Shown: piece after piece, positions 27,787 to 37,125 of the stretch
Layout of the letters: each line of letters starts with the position of its first letter
Numbering within the stretch: the first letter of the stretch is position 1
NCBI GenBank assembly: GCA_902549785.1
Contig: CACCWT010000001.1
Coordinates: 1-64,000 of the forward strand
DNA: 64,000 nucleotides
Direction: 5' to 3'
DNA from: an uncultured Pelagibacteraceae bacterium
GTDB lineage: Bacteria; Pseudomonadota; Alphaproteobacteria; Pelagibacterales; Pelagibacteraceae
The notes under the pieces: generated by a model
What the model saw: only the letters and a program-made list of their open reading frames with translations
Database searches by the model: none
What the model was told of the DNA's origin: nothing
Position numbers and translations under genes: made by a program

Positions 27787-29268
27787 TTATCTTATAGAGA
27801 AAGGATCTAAAGTTGGTTCATCAGAAGTGTAATACCATGTAGTTTTTACTCTAGTATAATCTTTAATTGAATCCATTCCCGCTTCCTTTCCATATCCACT
27901 ATCTTTAATTCCACCAAAAGGTGCTGATGGTGAAATTAATCTGTAAGTGTTAACAAACGTTATTCCAGCTCTAATTGCATTCGATACTCTTAAACCTCTA
28001 GCAAAGTCGCTAGTATAAACTCCTGAAGATAGTCCATATTGATTATCATTCATTTTTTCTATTACTTCTTTTTCATTATCAAATTTCATGACAGACAAAA
28101 CTGGACCAAATAATTCGTTTTCAGCAGTTGGCAGGTTATGATTATCGCATTCAATTATAGTTGGAGGAAAATAATATCCTTCATTAGAAAAAGGATGTCT
28201 TTTTCCTCCACATCTAACTTTTCCACCTTGTTCAATTGTTTTTTTTATGTTTTTTTCAATAATTTCAAGTTGTTTAAAGTTACTTAAGGGACCCATTTCA
28301 GTCTCAGGATCCATAGGTGCACCTATTTTTATTCTTTCAGCTCTTTTTATGAGTTTATCAAGAAACTCATCATAAATTCCTTTTTGTAAATATAGCCTAG
28401 AACCTGCAATACAACTTTGTCCACTAGCACCAAAAATACCTGCAGTAATACCATTGATAGCATTTTCTTGATGCGCATCATCAAATACTGCAACCGGGCT
28501 TTTTCCACCTAATTCTAAACTAACCTCAGACAAGTTTTCTGCAGAATTTCTTATAATATGTCTTGCAGTTTCAGGTCCTCCTGTAAAAGCAACTTTCTCA
28601 ACTAAATTATGCGTGGTTAAAGCTTTACCACATGGATCTCCAAATCCTGTAATCACATTCACTACTCCTTTTGGAATACCAGTTTCCTCTATAAGTTTTG
28701 CAAATTCAAACATCACAGCAGGGGCAAGTTCAGAGGATTTAATTACAACTGTATTTCCCATAGCTAGAGCAGGAGCAAGTTTTGTTGCTGTTAAAAACAT
28801 TTGGGAGTTCCATGGCACAATTGCAGCAATAACACCTATAGGTATTCTTGAGGTTATGGCTTGAATGTTTGGTTTATCTATTGGAAGAACAGTACCTTCA
28901 ACTTTATCAGCCATACCAGCGTAATAGTCATAATACTCTGCGATATAGTTTGCTTGTTTGTTGGTTTCTCTAAATAGTTTTCCAGTATCAATTGTTTCAA
29001 TCTTACCAAGTAATTCTGCATTTTCTCTAAGTTTGTTTCCAATAGCTCTTAAAAATTTAGCTCTTTCTCTTGGCAATATTTTTGGCCAATCCCCTTCAAA
29101 AGCTTTTTGAGCAGCTTTAACTGCTTTATCCACATCATTAGCACTTGCTTCTGGAACAACAGCCCAAGGTTTATTGTCTTCTGGGTTTAATGTTTCAAAA
29201 GTTTTTTTAGTATCAGACTCAACCCATTCTCCTCCAATAAACATTTTATATTTTTTTAATTCAGGCAT
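27787..29268 (-). CDS. NAD(P)-dependent aldehyde dehydrogenase
   Basis: Oxidises an aldehyde to the carboxylic acid. Full-length (493 aa) with the active-site Asn in VPWNSQ (N154), general base Glu in SLELGG (E252) and nucleophile Cys in GQSCIAG (C286). It resembles the betaine-aldehyde/gamma-aminobutyraldehyde dehydrogenase class in overall pattern, but that is not enough to name a substrate. Position after the TPP enzyme, DUF1185 and hydrolase genes suggests it removes an aldehyde made in the same pathway. It overlaps the hydrolase gene by eight bases. Confidence 0.9.
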   Translation of the reverse strand: MPELKKYKMFIGGEWVESDTKKTFETLNPEDNKPWAVVPEASANDVDKAVKAAQKAFEGDWPKILPRERAKFLRAIGNKLRENAELLGKIETIDTGKLFRETNKQANYIAEYYDYYAGMADKVEGTVLPIDKPNIQAITSRIPIGVIAAIVPWNSQMFLTATKLAPALAMGNTVVIKSSELAPAVMFEFAKLIEETGIPKGVVNVITGFGDPCGKALTTHNLVEKVAFTGGPETARHIIRNSAENLSEVSLELGGKSPVAVFDDAHQENAINGITAGIFGASGQSCIAGSRLYLQKGIYDEFLDKLIKRAERIKIGAPMDPETEMGPLSNFKQLEIIEKNIKKTIEQGGKVRCGGKRHPFSNEGYYFPPTIIECDNHNLPTAENELFGPVLSVMKFDNEKEVIEKMNDNQYGLSSGVYTSDFARGLRVSNAIRAGITFVNTYRLISPSAPFGGIKDSGYGKEAGMDSIKDYTRVKTTWYYTSDEPTLDPFSIR

Positions 29269-30034
29269 TTTGTATATGGTCTTTTATTGTATTATTTACA
29301 TCATCTGAGCATTCAATACTACAGAGATGTTTTCCTTTAGGAATAATTTTTACAACAGAATTTTTAATTTTTTTGCCTAAATTAATTGACATTTCTGGAG
29401 TTGATCCTACATCACCTTCACCCGTTATAACCAAAGTTTTAGTATCAATGTTTTCAAATTTTTCATTGTCTTGATGTTTCACAAATAAGGAATAGATCTT
29501 TATAAAATTATTCATATTATTGTTTTCAAGAATAGTGAAAATTTTATTTGAGATATCTGGATTTTTATTTAAAAAATCTTCTGTAAACCATCTTTTAAGA
29601 GCGTCTTTAGTAAGTTTATGATCTTTTTTGGTTTGTTCAAATCTATCATTTACTATCTTCTGCTCTTTATCAGATCGATTAAATATAGAGCATAAAAGTG
29701 TAAGAGAGGCCAATCTATTATTAAACCTTGTGGCAAAATTTCTTGCAATTAATGAACCTATAGAAAAACCAACTAAGTGAACTTTGTTAAATTTTAATTC
29801 ATCAATTAAGTTTATTATTTGATCCGAAAAGTCATCAAAACTTAAATCATTTTTGTTTAAAGGTGTTTTGCCATGACCTAGAATATCATAAATTAAAACA
29901 GTATTATCAAATTCATTTATCTGCGGATCCCATATAGAGTGATCAAGTCCCACGCCGTGTATAAATATGATTGGAGTTCTATCTTTTTTATTTAATATAT
30001 AAAATGTACCTTTAGAGTCTGTTGCATTGATCAT
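29261..30034 (-). CDS. Alpha/beta hydrolase (enol-lactonase / RutD-like group)
   Basis: Alpha/beta-hydrolase-fold protein of 257 aa. The oxyanion motif HGVG (near residue 26), nucleophile elbow GFSIGS (S91) and a C-terminal His in GKHLCS are present. Its paralogue at 42959-43729 shares distinctive cap residues (RWFTEDFLNKNPD here, RWFTDDFIEKNPD there), and both lie with a luciferase-type monooxygenase. Cleavage of an ester, lactone or amide made by that monooxygenase is the likely role (inference). Start and stop overlap the neighbours by one and eight bases. Confidence 0.82.
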   Translation of the reverse strand: MINATDSKGTFYILNKKDRTPIIFIHGVGLDHSIWDPQINEFDNTVLIYDILGHGKTPLNKNDLSFDDFSDQIINLIDELKFNKVHLVGFSIGSLIARNFATRFNNRLASLTLLCSIFNRSDKEQKIVNDRFEQTKKDHKLTKDALKRWFTEDFLNKNPDISNKIFTILENNNMNNFIKIYSLFVKHQDNEKFENIDTKTLVITGEGDVGSTPEMSINLGKKIKNSVVKIIPKGKHLCSIECSDDVNNTIKDHIQNA

Positions 30035-30621
30035 TACTTTGGTTCAATGCCCATTTCCTTCATGTCTTGGTACCTATCACCTGTTCTTGCATGTGCTCTT
30101 CCAGTTGACGCACCTCCAATAGCAATTACAATTTCGTCATCAAATGGAGCATCATGTATTGTAAACTCATGTGTTAAATAATAAGGTCTTAAGCCTGAGT
30201 CAGTTTTATGCATCATCGGGATTGATATTTTTGATCCGGCAGGACCCCTTGTGTTTGTAAAACTTAGGTAAGAAGTACCACCGACCGCATCTCTAAATTT
30301 ATTACCAAATCTCAAAGTGTGAATGAAAGCAGATGCATGCTCAATTTCTCCATTTAATCCAACTACACCGGCTTTTCCATAAGCTAATATTTTATCAGGA
30401 GAACCTATTTCTTTAATTAATTCTGGGACAAGTAAATCTCCAAGTTTTGGAGCTAGATCTAAAATTATGGGTTTTAAATCTTCTACAAAACCTTTTCCGT
30501 CCCAAGGATTTTTAAAAACTGCTGCTACAGAAACCATTAAAACTGGATCTTTAGCTTCTTTTCCACCCTCAATAAAAGTTTTATCTACAAATTTATTAAA
30601 TTTTCTTAATTCTAATTTCAT
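30034..30621 (-). CDS. DUF1185 (AA_synth, PF06684) family protein
   Basis: A 195-aa protein of the family annotated as amino acid synthesis protein. Recognised by the run from KAGVVGLNGEIEHASAFIHT (near residue 82) through AVGGTSYLSFTNTRGPAGS, and the C-terminal GGASTGRAHARTGDR. Family structures have, as I recall, a chorismate-mutase-like fold; no reaction is established. Here it is locked between a TPP enzyme (4-base overlap) and a hydrolase (1-base overlap), so its job must be in the same pathway. Confidence 0.82.
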   Translation of the reverse strand: MKLELRKFNKFVDKTFIEGGKEAKDPVLMVSVAAVFKNPWDGKGFVEDLKPIILDLAPKLGDLLVPELIKEIGSPDKILAYGKAGVVGLNGEIEHASAFIHTLRFGNKFRDAVGGTSYLSFTNTRGPAGSKISIPMMHKTDSGLRPYYLTHEFTIHDAPFDDEIVIAIGGASTGRAHARTGDRYQDMKEMGIEPK

Positions 30622-32318
30622 TTTTTAATTCGATGTGTAAAGCTATCTCTTCTAAAACTGTATAATGCTTTTGGATCTACATCAACATCTATAACAACTG
30701 GTTTGTTTGCTTTAAGTGCACTTTTAACTGCTTGATTTACCTCTGATAATTTTTTCACTTTAATTCCTTTTGCACCGTAAAGTTTAGCAACCTCATCAAA
30801 AGGAGGACTTTGAATATCTGCGCCCAAATACCTTTCACCATAAAAATCTTTTTGGTAAGCCTTTTCGGCACCCCAACTTTTATTATTCATAACTATTGTA
30901 ATTGTATTTATCCCATGCTCTACGGCAGTGCTTAATTCTGAAATAGTCATGCCAAATCCGCCATCGCCCATTAAACTAACTACAGTTTTATTAGGTTTTG
31001 CAACCTTAATGCCTAAACCACAAGCAAATGAAAAACCCACTAATCCAAAATCTAAAGGAGTAAAAAGAGAAGGAGGATTGTAATACTCTAAAGCATCAGT
31101 AGCTTGAAGGCAAAGTGTGCCAGCATCAAGTGTAATAGCTGAATTTTTAGGAAGAACTTTTCTTAACTCTTTGAATAGTCCATTTGGTTGTATTGGATAA
31201 TTTTTAGATTTTATTTTATCCCTATTTATTAAAAACTTTGATCTTTCTAATAAAAAATTATTTGTCCATTCTTTATAACTTAAAATTTTCTTTTGTTTTT
31301 TTAAATCATTCAATATTTGATTTGCCACATTTGCAGCATCGCCATGAATACCAATACTTATAGGAAAATATCTTCCTAACATTTTTTTTTCTAGTTCAAC
31401 TTGAATAATTTTAGCTTTTTTATTTATGTTGTCATAAGAATAGAAAGTAGAATTAAAACCAAGTCTTGTTCCTAACGCAATAATTAGTTCCGCCTCTTTA
31501 ACTAGTCTTGTGGCAACTAAATTTCCTCTTGGACCCATTTGTCCAGCATTTAGTTTATGGCTAAATGGTATTGCATCTCCGTGTCCAGCAGCTGTTACTA
31601 TTGGAACGTTTAAAAATTCAGCAAGATCAGTTACAGATTTAAATTTTGAATTATATTTTATACCTCCACCAGCAACAATTACAGTTTTCTTAGAATTAAG
31701 AATAAGTTTCGTTGTTTTCTGAATTAAATCTTTTTTGCTTCTTAAATTACTTTCACTTTTAAAAGACTTTTTATTTTCATTGATTTTAAATTTTGATGTA
31801 TTTGAAAGTACATTTCTTGGTAAGTTTATACAAACCGGACCTCTCCTTGGTGACATTGCAAGATTGAATGCATCACTGATAGCTTTTGGAATATGACTTG
31901 TCTTTTTTACAGTCCAAGTCTTTTTGGTTATTGGATTAAATAGTGACTGTTGATCAAGCCCTTGAAATGCATCTTCCATTTTATCCTTGGTAGAATATAA
32001 ACCCGCAATAGATACAACAGGCGAAAATGCTGCTTTTGCTTGAGCAATTCCTGTAACTAGATTAGTAGCCCCTGGACCGTTTTGTCCTGCAATAATTACT
32101 CCTGGTTGATTGGAAGCTCTTGCATAGCCATCGGCCATGTGTGTTCCTGTTCTTTCGTCTCTTACACCTATAAAATTAATTTTTTTTTCATGATACAACG
32201 CATCAAACATTTCCATTGTAGCAGAACCAATTAAACCAAAGACATGTTTAACTTTTTCCTTTTTTAGGGATTTCACTGCAGCTTGACCACCGGTCAAGGT
32301 ATTCTTGGACTTAATCAC
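30618..32318 (-). CDS. Thiamine-diphosphate enzyme of the acetolactate synthase family
   Basis: TPP-dependent decarboxylase, ligase or lyase, 566 aa, with N-terminal, central and C-terminal TPP domains. The cofactor-activating Glu lies in VRDERTGTHMADGYAR (E55) and the Mg/TPP motif in GDGGFGM followed by NN (near 449-475). It lacks features that would identify it as the housekeeping acetolactate synthase, and no small regulatory subunit is adjacent. The start is GTG, overlapping the monooxygenase stop (GTGA). Likely acts on a 2-oxo acid in the operon's pathway; substrate unknown. Confidence 0.85.
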   Translation of the reverse strand: MIKSKNTLTGGQAAVKSLKKEKVKHVFGLIGSATMEMFDALYHEKKINFIGVRDERTGTHMADGYARASNQPGVIIAGQNGPGATNLVTGIAQAKAAFSPVVSIAGLYSTKDKMEDAFQGLDQQSLFNPITKKTWTVKKTSHIPKAISDAFNLAMSPRRGPVCINLPRNVLSNTSKFKINENKKSFKSESNLRSKKDLIQKTTKLILNSKKTVIVAGGGIKYNSKFKSVTDLAEFLNVPIVTAAGHGDAIPFSHKLNAGQMGPRGNLVATRLVKEAELIIALGTRLGFNSTFYSYDNINKKAKIIQVELEKKMLGRYFPISIGIHGDAANVANQILNDLKKQKKILSYKEWTNNFLLERSKFLINRDKIKSKNYPIQPNGLFKELRKVLPKNSAITLDAGTLCLQATDALEYYNPPSLFTPLDFGLVGFSFACGLGIKVAKPNKTVVSLMGDGGFGMTISELSTAVEHGINTITIVMNNKSWGAEKAYQKDFYGERYLGADIQSPPFDEVAKLYGAKGIKVKKLSEVNQAVKSALKANKPVVIDVDVDPKALYSFRRDSFTHRIKK

Positions 32319-33484
32319 GATACTTTTTTAACTTCAGTATCTAGATCATCTTTAAAATTAGGCATTACTTTTTCAGTGAATAATTTAATACTTTTCATAC
32401 AATCTTCATGTTTAACACCCGGAAAGTTAGACCATACTTGAAGATTTTGAAGATTTAGCTCTGATTGAAGTTCTTTTATCTTATCTGCAACGTATTCTGG
32501 AGTACCAAATAACATATTTCTCTTGTGTAAAAACTCATAGTTAAGAAGATCTAGTTTCCCGTCTGTTTGTGGAAGTTCTTCACCCGGATCCATATGATTT
32601 CCTAGACCTCTCCAATGACAAACCCATCTCATGTAATTTACCATATGTTCGCCAGCTTTCTCTTTAGCTTCTTCCATTGTATCTGCAACAAACATATCTC
32701 TAACAAGAGTTACTCCTTCTCCCAAAGGAACATTTTTTTTTGTAACTTCTGATCTTTTATTTTTGTATGCTTCAAATCTTATTTTGAGTGCTTTTACAGT
32801 AGGTATCCACATAATTACGTTAATATTATTTTCTGCAGCCCACTCAATAGATCTTATGCCATCAACAACTTGATGTATCGGAGGATGTGGATTTTGATAT
32901 GGCTTAGGCAGAACACTAATTTTTTTCATAGTGCTATCTTCCATATTCATAAACTCTTCACTAGGTGGACTCATATCGTGTTGCCATACATAGTTAGGTG
33001 ATGGATAAGTATAAAATTCTCCTTCGTGATTAAAAAATTTTTCTGACCAAGCTTTTTTTAAAATTTCTAATGTCTCTGCGAACAATCTAAAGTTTTTTGC
33101 CTGATCTTTTAAATCTGCTTCTTTATTTAGATTTATTGCTTCTCGACCATAAACTCCTCTGGCAACCCCAACTTCTACTCTTCCTTTAGAAAGTTGATCA
33201 AGTGTAGCGATATCCTCTGCCAATCTAATTGGGTTATGAAAAGTAATTACGTTTGCAGCTTGTCCTATTCTTATATTTTTTGTTCTTGCCGCAGCATCTG
33301 CTCCTAACATTAAGGGATTAGTACACGACTCCATTCCCTCATGATTAAAATGATGTTCTGTAAACCATATTGAATTCCAATTATTTTGATCACAAAATTC
33401 TGTGATTTCTTTAGTCTCATCTAATAGTTGGTGATATGGTTTGTGAGTCCAATTTGTGGTATTACAAAAATAACCAAACTTCAT
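32315..33484 (-). CDS. Luciferase-like (LLM) flavin-dependent monooxygenase
   Basis: FMN-linked, two-component monooxygenase of the bacterial luciferase fold, 389 aa. Family landmarks include WFTEHHFNHEG (near residue 41), IRIGQAANVITFHNPIRLAEDIATLDQLSKGRVEVGVARG (71-110) and a C-terminal helical region. Known relatives oxygenate C-S, C-N or carbonyl carbons and need a flavin reductase, which is not encoded nearby. It is the first gene of the six-gene minus-strand operon and has the best ribosome site of the region (AAAGGAGG, 33490-33497). Confidence 0.88.
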   Translation of the reverse strand: MKFGYFCNTTNWTHKPYHQLLDETKEITEFCDQNNWNSIWFTEHHFNHEGMESCTNPLMLGADAAARTKNIRIGQAANVITFHNPIRLAEDIATLDQLSKGRVEVGVARGVYGREAINLNKEADLKDQAKNFRLFAETLEILKKAWSEKFFNHEGEFYTYPSPNYVWQHDMSPPSEEFMNMEDSTMKKISVLPKPYQNPHPPIHQVVDGIRSIEWAAENNINVIMWIPTVKALKIRFEAYKNKRSEVTKKNVPLGEGVTLVRDMFVADTMEEAKEKAGEHMVNYMRWVCHWRGLGNHMDPGEELPQTDGKLDLLNYEFLHKRNMLFGTPEYVADKIKELQSELNLQNLQVWSNFPGVKHEDCMKSIKLFTEKVMPNFKDDLDTEVKKVS

Positions 33485-33585
33485 TAAAGCCTCCTTTAAA
33501 AACTAATTTAAAGACGACCGATCCCACTTTCGTATAAGATTTTACGACGAGTTATGTATCGCTTTATATAACAATATTATTATTC
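33485..33585 (-). promoter_or_regulatory. Leader region of the monooxygenase operon
   Basis: A 101-base gap between co-directional genes. Read on the minus strand it has a candidate -10 box TATAAA (33563-33568), then an unusually GC-rich stretch holding a hairpin TCGTA/TACGA (33530-33547, 8-base loop) and the tract GGGATCGGTCGTC. Next comes a TTTAAA/TTTAAA inverted repeat (33495-33512) overlapping the AAAGGAGG ribosome site. The last could mask the ribosome site. I do not recognise a known riboswitch; the -35 is weak. Confidence 0.4.
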
Positions 33586-34557
33586 TTATCTTTGATATTC
33601 AACGAATTTTTTTAAAGACTTATTTAGAAATTTATCATATCTGATGCCACCGTTACTAAATCTTCGCTTGTTTAAAAAGGAAAGATTCATTTTAAAGTCA
33701 TAAGAAGGCTCAAAAAAGAAAGGAATAGAGAGCCTTTTTTGCTTATTCCACAATACCCTATGATTTGTTGCTTTAAACTTACCTTTGCTTAAATATTCTA
33801 GCGCTCTACCTGTATTCACTACCAAGGCATTTTTATTGAAAGGAACATTATGCCATTTTTTTGTTTTTCGGTTTTGAACTTGAAGACCTCCTTTTTTATT
33901 TTGATATAAAACTGTGAAAACACCACTATCAACATGTGTTTCGCATCCAAGTGCGACCCCATCTTGTTTTGATATTTCAACTGGTTTAGATTGATTTGGG
34001 TAATAATTAAATCTTAAAGTGCTAAGTGTTTTTAATCTCGAAAAGGCTTTTTTAGATAAATTGGGGTCTTTTTTATAAAGTTTTATAATACTTTTAAAAA
34101 GAGTTTCGCTTAAATTAAATAAATTTTCAAAATAATCTGCTAGTTTTGCAATAGATTGCTTATTAAATGACCTCTCTATACTTAAATGCTCGATGTATTG
34201 ATTTCTAGTTTTTTTTGAAAAATCCTTTGTTACTTTTAAGTCACCTAAGTCTAATCCTTCTTTTCCATTAACATCATTTGGAAAATATCCTCGATAAATA
34301 TTTTTACTCTTTTTATTCCATTTCTTTGGAGCCAATTTAAATTTATTGTACTTATTTGATTTAAAAAAATTTTCTCCGATTTTGCATACTTTATTTATTT
34401 TTTTTAATTTTATTCCATGACCGACTATTTGAAAAAAACCAACCTCAACACAAGCTTTTTCAATTTCCCTTGTAATTTTTAATGTTGCTTTTGAATTGAA
34501 ATTATTTTTTAGAATAGGATTTATATTTATTGTTGGAATATAATTTTTTCTTATCAT
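33586..34557 (-). CDS. Isopenicillin-N-synthase-like 2-oxoglutarate/Fe(II) oxygenase
   Basis: Member of the IPNS/plant-type dioxygenase family (323 aa) with the N-terminal DIOX_N-like region (EIEKACVEVGFFQIVGHGI, residues 31-49). The iron ligands are H208, D210 (THVDSG) and H266 (TNHRVL), and the 2-oxoglutarate-binding RxS is R275/S277 (RLSIPFFF). Exceptionally lysine-rich. It overlaps the EamA gene before it by four bases and ends the long operon that begins at 40014. Substrate unknown; hydroxylation or ring formation are both within the family. Confidence 0.85.
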   Translation of the reverse strand: MIRKNYIPTININPILKNNFNSKATLKITREIEKACVEVGFFQIVGHGIKLKKINKVCKIGENFFKSNKYNKFKLAPKKWNKKSKNIYRGYFPNDVNGKEGLDLGDLKVTKDFSKKTRNQYIEHLSIERSFNKQSIAKLADYFENLFNLSETLFKSIIKLYKKDPNLSKKAFSRLKTLSTLRFNYYPNQSKPVEISKQDGVALGCETHVDSGVFTVLYQNKKGGLQVQNRKTKKWHNVPFNKNALVVNTGRALEYLSKGKFKATNHRVLWNKQKRLSIPFFFEPSYDFKMNLSFLNKRRFSNGGIRYDKFLNKSLKKFVEYQR

Positions 34558-35504
34558 CTATTCGCTGGTGTATCTGTGGCAATCATTTGTCCTCGGACTT
34601 TTTCTCTAAAATAAATATACACGCCAGCACCAATAATTATTGCTGCACCTAGAAAAGTTCTTGGTACTGGTATTGTTTCAAATAATATATAACCAGCTAC
34701 CATAGCAAACACTATGTATGAATACTCAAATAATGAAACAACTGATGGTGAGGCAATACTATAAGCAGTAAATACACAAAAAAACGAAATCGATGCAACT
34801 ATCCCCATTATTAAAACATAAGGCCAAGCATCAGATGGATTTGTAAACCATTCTCTCACAATAAATTGTAAAGTTGGATCTGTAAAAGTGTTAAATTTTC
34901 CATCGCCGCTAACAAAAAATATTACCAAACTTGCAAATAATGCAAAAATATAAAGCCAAGTCATTTGGGTATAAATACTATCTTTATCAGATGTATATTT
35001 TGTTATTGTCATCGAGATTGAATAGCAAAGGGCACATGCTACAGGTGCTAATTTAAAGAAATTAAAATCATCCAAAGATGGATTTAAAACAATCAATACT
35101 CCAACAAACCCAACTACAATTGCACTCCATCTTCTAATTCCAATTTTTTCTTTTAAGAAAAATTTAGCAAACATAGACATAAAGAACGGGCAGGAGAAAA
35201 ATAGTGCGCTTGTCATAGCAAGTGTCATAAAAGTCAGCGAAATATAAAAAAAACTAAAACCAAAGAAAAAACATATAACTCTTATTAATGTTAATAATGG
35301 GTAATGTGTTTTTAAAGATATTGTTTTTTTAGTTATTAAAACAAAGGATAACAAAAATACTGATTGTATAAGGGTTCTTCCAAAATAAAGCTCGAATAAG
35401 GCAATATCCTCAAAAATAAATTTAATTAAAGAGTCTTGTATTGAAAAAAAGGCCATACCAGTCATTATAAAAAAAATACCTCTGGTATTTTGGTTTGTAT
35501 CCAT
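34554..35504 (-). CDS. EamA/DMT-superfamily transporter
   Basis: Ten-helix transporter of 316 aa with two EamA repeats. The frame is open from a TTG at 35519, but the ATG at 35504 follows an AAGGTG ribosome site at proper distance and gives the more usual N-terminus (MDTNQNTRGIFFIMTGM), so it is chosen. It sits between a choline-dehydrogenase-like enzyme and the IPNS-like oxygenase in the same operon. Substrate unknown; a role with quaternary amines or their products is possible from context only. Confidence 0.82.
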   Translation of the reverse strand: MDTNQNTRGIFFIMTGMAFFSIQDSLIKFIFEDIALFELYFGRTLIQSVFLLSFVLITKKTISLKTHYPLLTLIRVICFFFGFSFFYISLTFMTLAMTSALFFSCPFFMSMFAKFFLKEKIGIRRWSAIVVGFVGVLIVLNPSLDDFNFFKLAPVACALCYSISMTITKYTSDKDSIYTQMTWLYIFALFASLVIFFVSGDGKFNTFTDPTLQFIVREWFTNPSDAWPYVLIMGIVASISFFCVFTAYSIASPSVVSLFEYSYIVFAMVAGYILFETIPVPRTFLGAAIIIGAGVYIYFREKVRGQMIATDTPANR

Positions 35505-35538
35505 GAGACACCTTATCAAATCAGTAATGATAATAATA

Positions 35539-37125
35539 TTAATTATTTAAAATTGCCTCTGAGCCTTTTTCGGCAATCATAAGTGTAGGAGCATTTAGGT
35601 TTGCACTTGGTATTTCAGGTATCACTGATGCATCAATCACTCTTAAATTTCCAATTCCATTTACCTTCAAATCCTGGTCTACTACTGCCATATCATCAAC
35701 TCCCATTTTGCATGTTCCACAAGGATGATACGCAGTGTCTGCTTTAGATTTAATATATTCATTTAATTCATCATCTGACTGTGCATCAAAACCTGGCCCA
35801 ACTTCATCACCAGCATGCTCTGCTAAAGCTGGCTGAGATAGAATTTTTCTTGCAACATGAATACACTCTCTTGTTTGTTTAAGATCCTCTTCTTCTTTTA
35901 AATAGTTAAATAAAATTTTAGGATAATCGTATGGATCTGAGGAATTTAGTGTTATTTCACCTCTACTTTTTGGATGATTTGGACTTGCATGTAATTGATA
36001 ACCATGTGTGTCAGGTTCTTCTAGGCCATGATTTATCACAAATGATGGAAAAAAATGAAATTGAATATTAGCAACTTTTCTATCAGGCGATGACTTTGCA
36101 AAACCACCAGCCTCTAAAAATGATTTTGAGCAGGGTCCAGATTTAAACATAAACCATTGCATACCTGCTAAAATTTTAGGTATTAATTTTGTGTATGTGT
36201 AAAGTGTATTAGGAGTTTTACATTTTTGTTGTATATAAGTTTCAAGATGATCTTGTAAATTTTTTCCAACACCCTTTGAGTGATAAATAACTTCAATACC
36301 ATTATCTCTAAGATGGTTTTCGTCGCCTATACCAGATAACATTAATAATTGTGGAGAATTTATAGATCCTCCACTCAAAATGACTTCCTTATTTGCATAA
36401 ATCTTTTCAACCTTGTTATTTATTTTTACTTGAAGACCAACTGCTTTTTTTCCCTCAAATAGTATTTTTTCTACAAATGAGTTTTTTAAAATATTTAAAT
36501 TTTTTCTATTTTTAACAGGGTTTAAATAATACTTGGCAACTCCAGCTCTCTCGCCTTGATGCATTGTAGTATCAAACATGCCAAAACCTTCTTGTTCCTC
36601 ACCATTCATATCTATATTTGTTTTGTGACCTGCTTCAGCTGCAGCATCAATAAATGCTTTAAATAATGGATTTGAATTTTTAGATAAATTTACTGGAAGG
36701 GGTCCCAATGAACCTCTGTATTGATTTTCACCTTCAGACCAAGTTTCAATCTTCTTAAAATAAGGAAGAACTTTATCATAAGACCAGTTATCTAAACCAA
36801 AATTTTCCCATCTGGTGTAGTCATCTCTATTACCTCTTACAAAAACCATCCCATTGTGAGATGAGCATCCTCCAATCATTTTTCCTCTAGGGCAAAAAAC
36901 ACGTCTATTGTTTAAATATGGTTCAGGTTCTGAATAATATTTCCAATTATATTTGGGGTCATGCATTGTATATAGAAGAGCTAATGGCATTTTAACCTTC
37001 CAAATATCACTTGATCCACCTGCCTCAAAAATAGCTACAGAATTTTTAGCATTCTCAGATAATCTGTTAGCTACTACACATCCAGCTGAACCAGCACCAA
37101 CTATGAGATAATCGAAAGCTTGCAT
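35539..37125 (-). CDS. GMC-family FAD oxidoreductase (choline-dehydrogenase-like)
   Basis: FAD-dependent alcohol dehydrogenase of the glucose-methanol-choline family, 528 aa. The nucleotide-binding GAGSAG (residues 10-15), the GMC signature region GGCSSHNGMVFVRGNRDDY (near 83) and the C-terminal active-site AYHPCGTCKMG (near 465) are present. Choline dehydrogenase BetA is the best-known relative of this type; other alcohols are possible. It abuts the TauD gene with no intervening base, and the surrounding carnitine and betaine genes favour a hydroxylated quaternary amine as substrate (inference). Confidence 0.85.
   Translation of the reverse strand: MQAFDYLIVGAGSAGCVVANRLSENAKNSVAIFEAGGSSDIWKVKMPLALLYTMHDPKYNWKYYSEPEPYLNNRRVFCPRGKMIGGCSSHNGMVFVRGNRDDYTRWENFGLDNWSYDKVLPYFKKIETWSEGENQYRGSLGPLPVNLSKNSNPLFKAFIDAAAEAGHKTNIDMNGEEQEGFGMFDTTMHQGERAGVAKYYLNPVKNRKNLNILKNSFVEKILFEGKKAVGLQVKINNKVEKIYANKEVILSGGSINSPQLLMLSGIGDENHLRDNGIEVIYHSKGVGKNLQDHLETYIQQKCKTPNTLYTYTKLIPKILAGMQWFMFKSGPCSKSFLEAGGFAKSSPDRKVANIQFHFFPSFVINHGLEEPDTHGYQLHASPNHPKSRGEITLNSSDPYDYPKILFNYLKEEEDLKQTRECIHVARKILSQPALAEHAGDEVGPGFDAQSDDELNEYIKSKADTAYHPCGTCKMGVDDMAVVDQDLKVNGIGNLRVIDASVIPEIPSANLNAPTLMIAEKGSEAILNN

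Noticed and set aside
30618..32318. TPP enzyme as sulfoacetaldehyde acetyltransferase (Xsc) or housekeeping acetolactate synthase
   Set aside because: No phosphate acetyltransferase, sulfite exporter or small regulatory subunit nearby, and no motif that singles out either function.
35505..35519. TTG start of the EamA gene at 35519
   Set aside because: The ATG at 35504 has a ribosome-site-like AAGGTG in front; the TTG has none.
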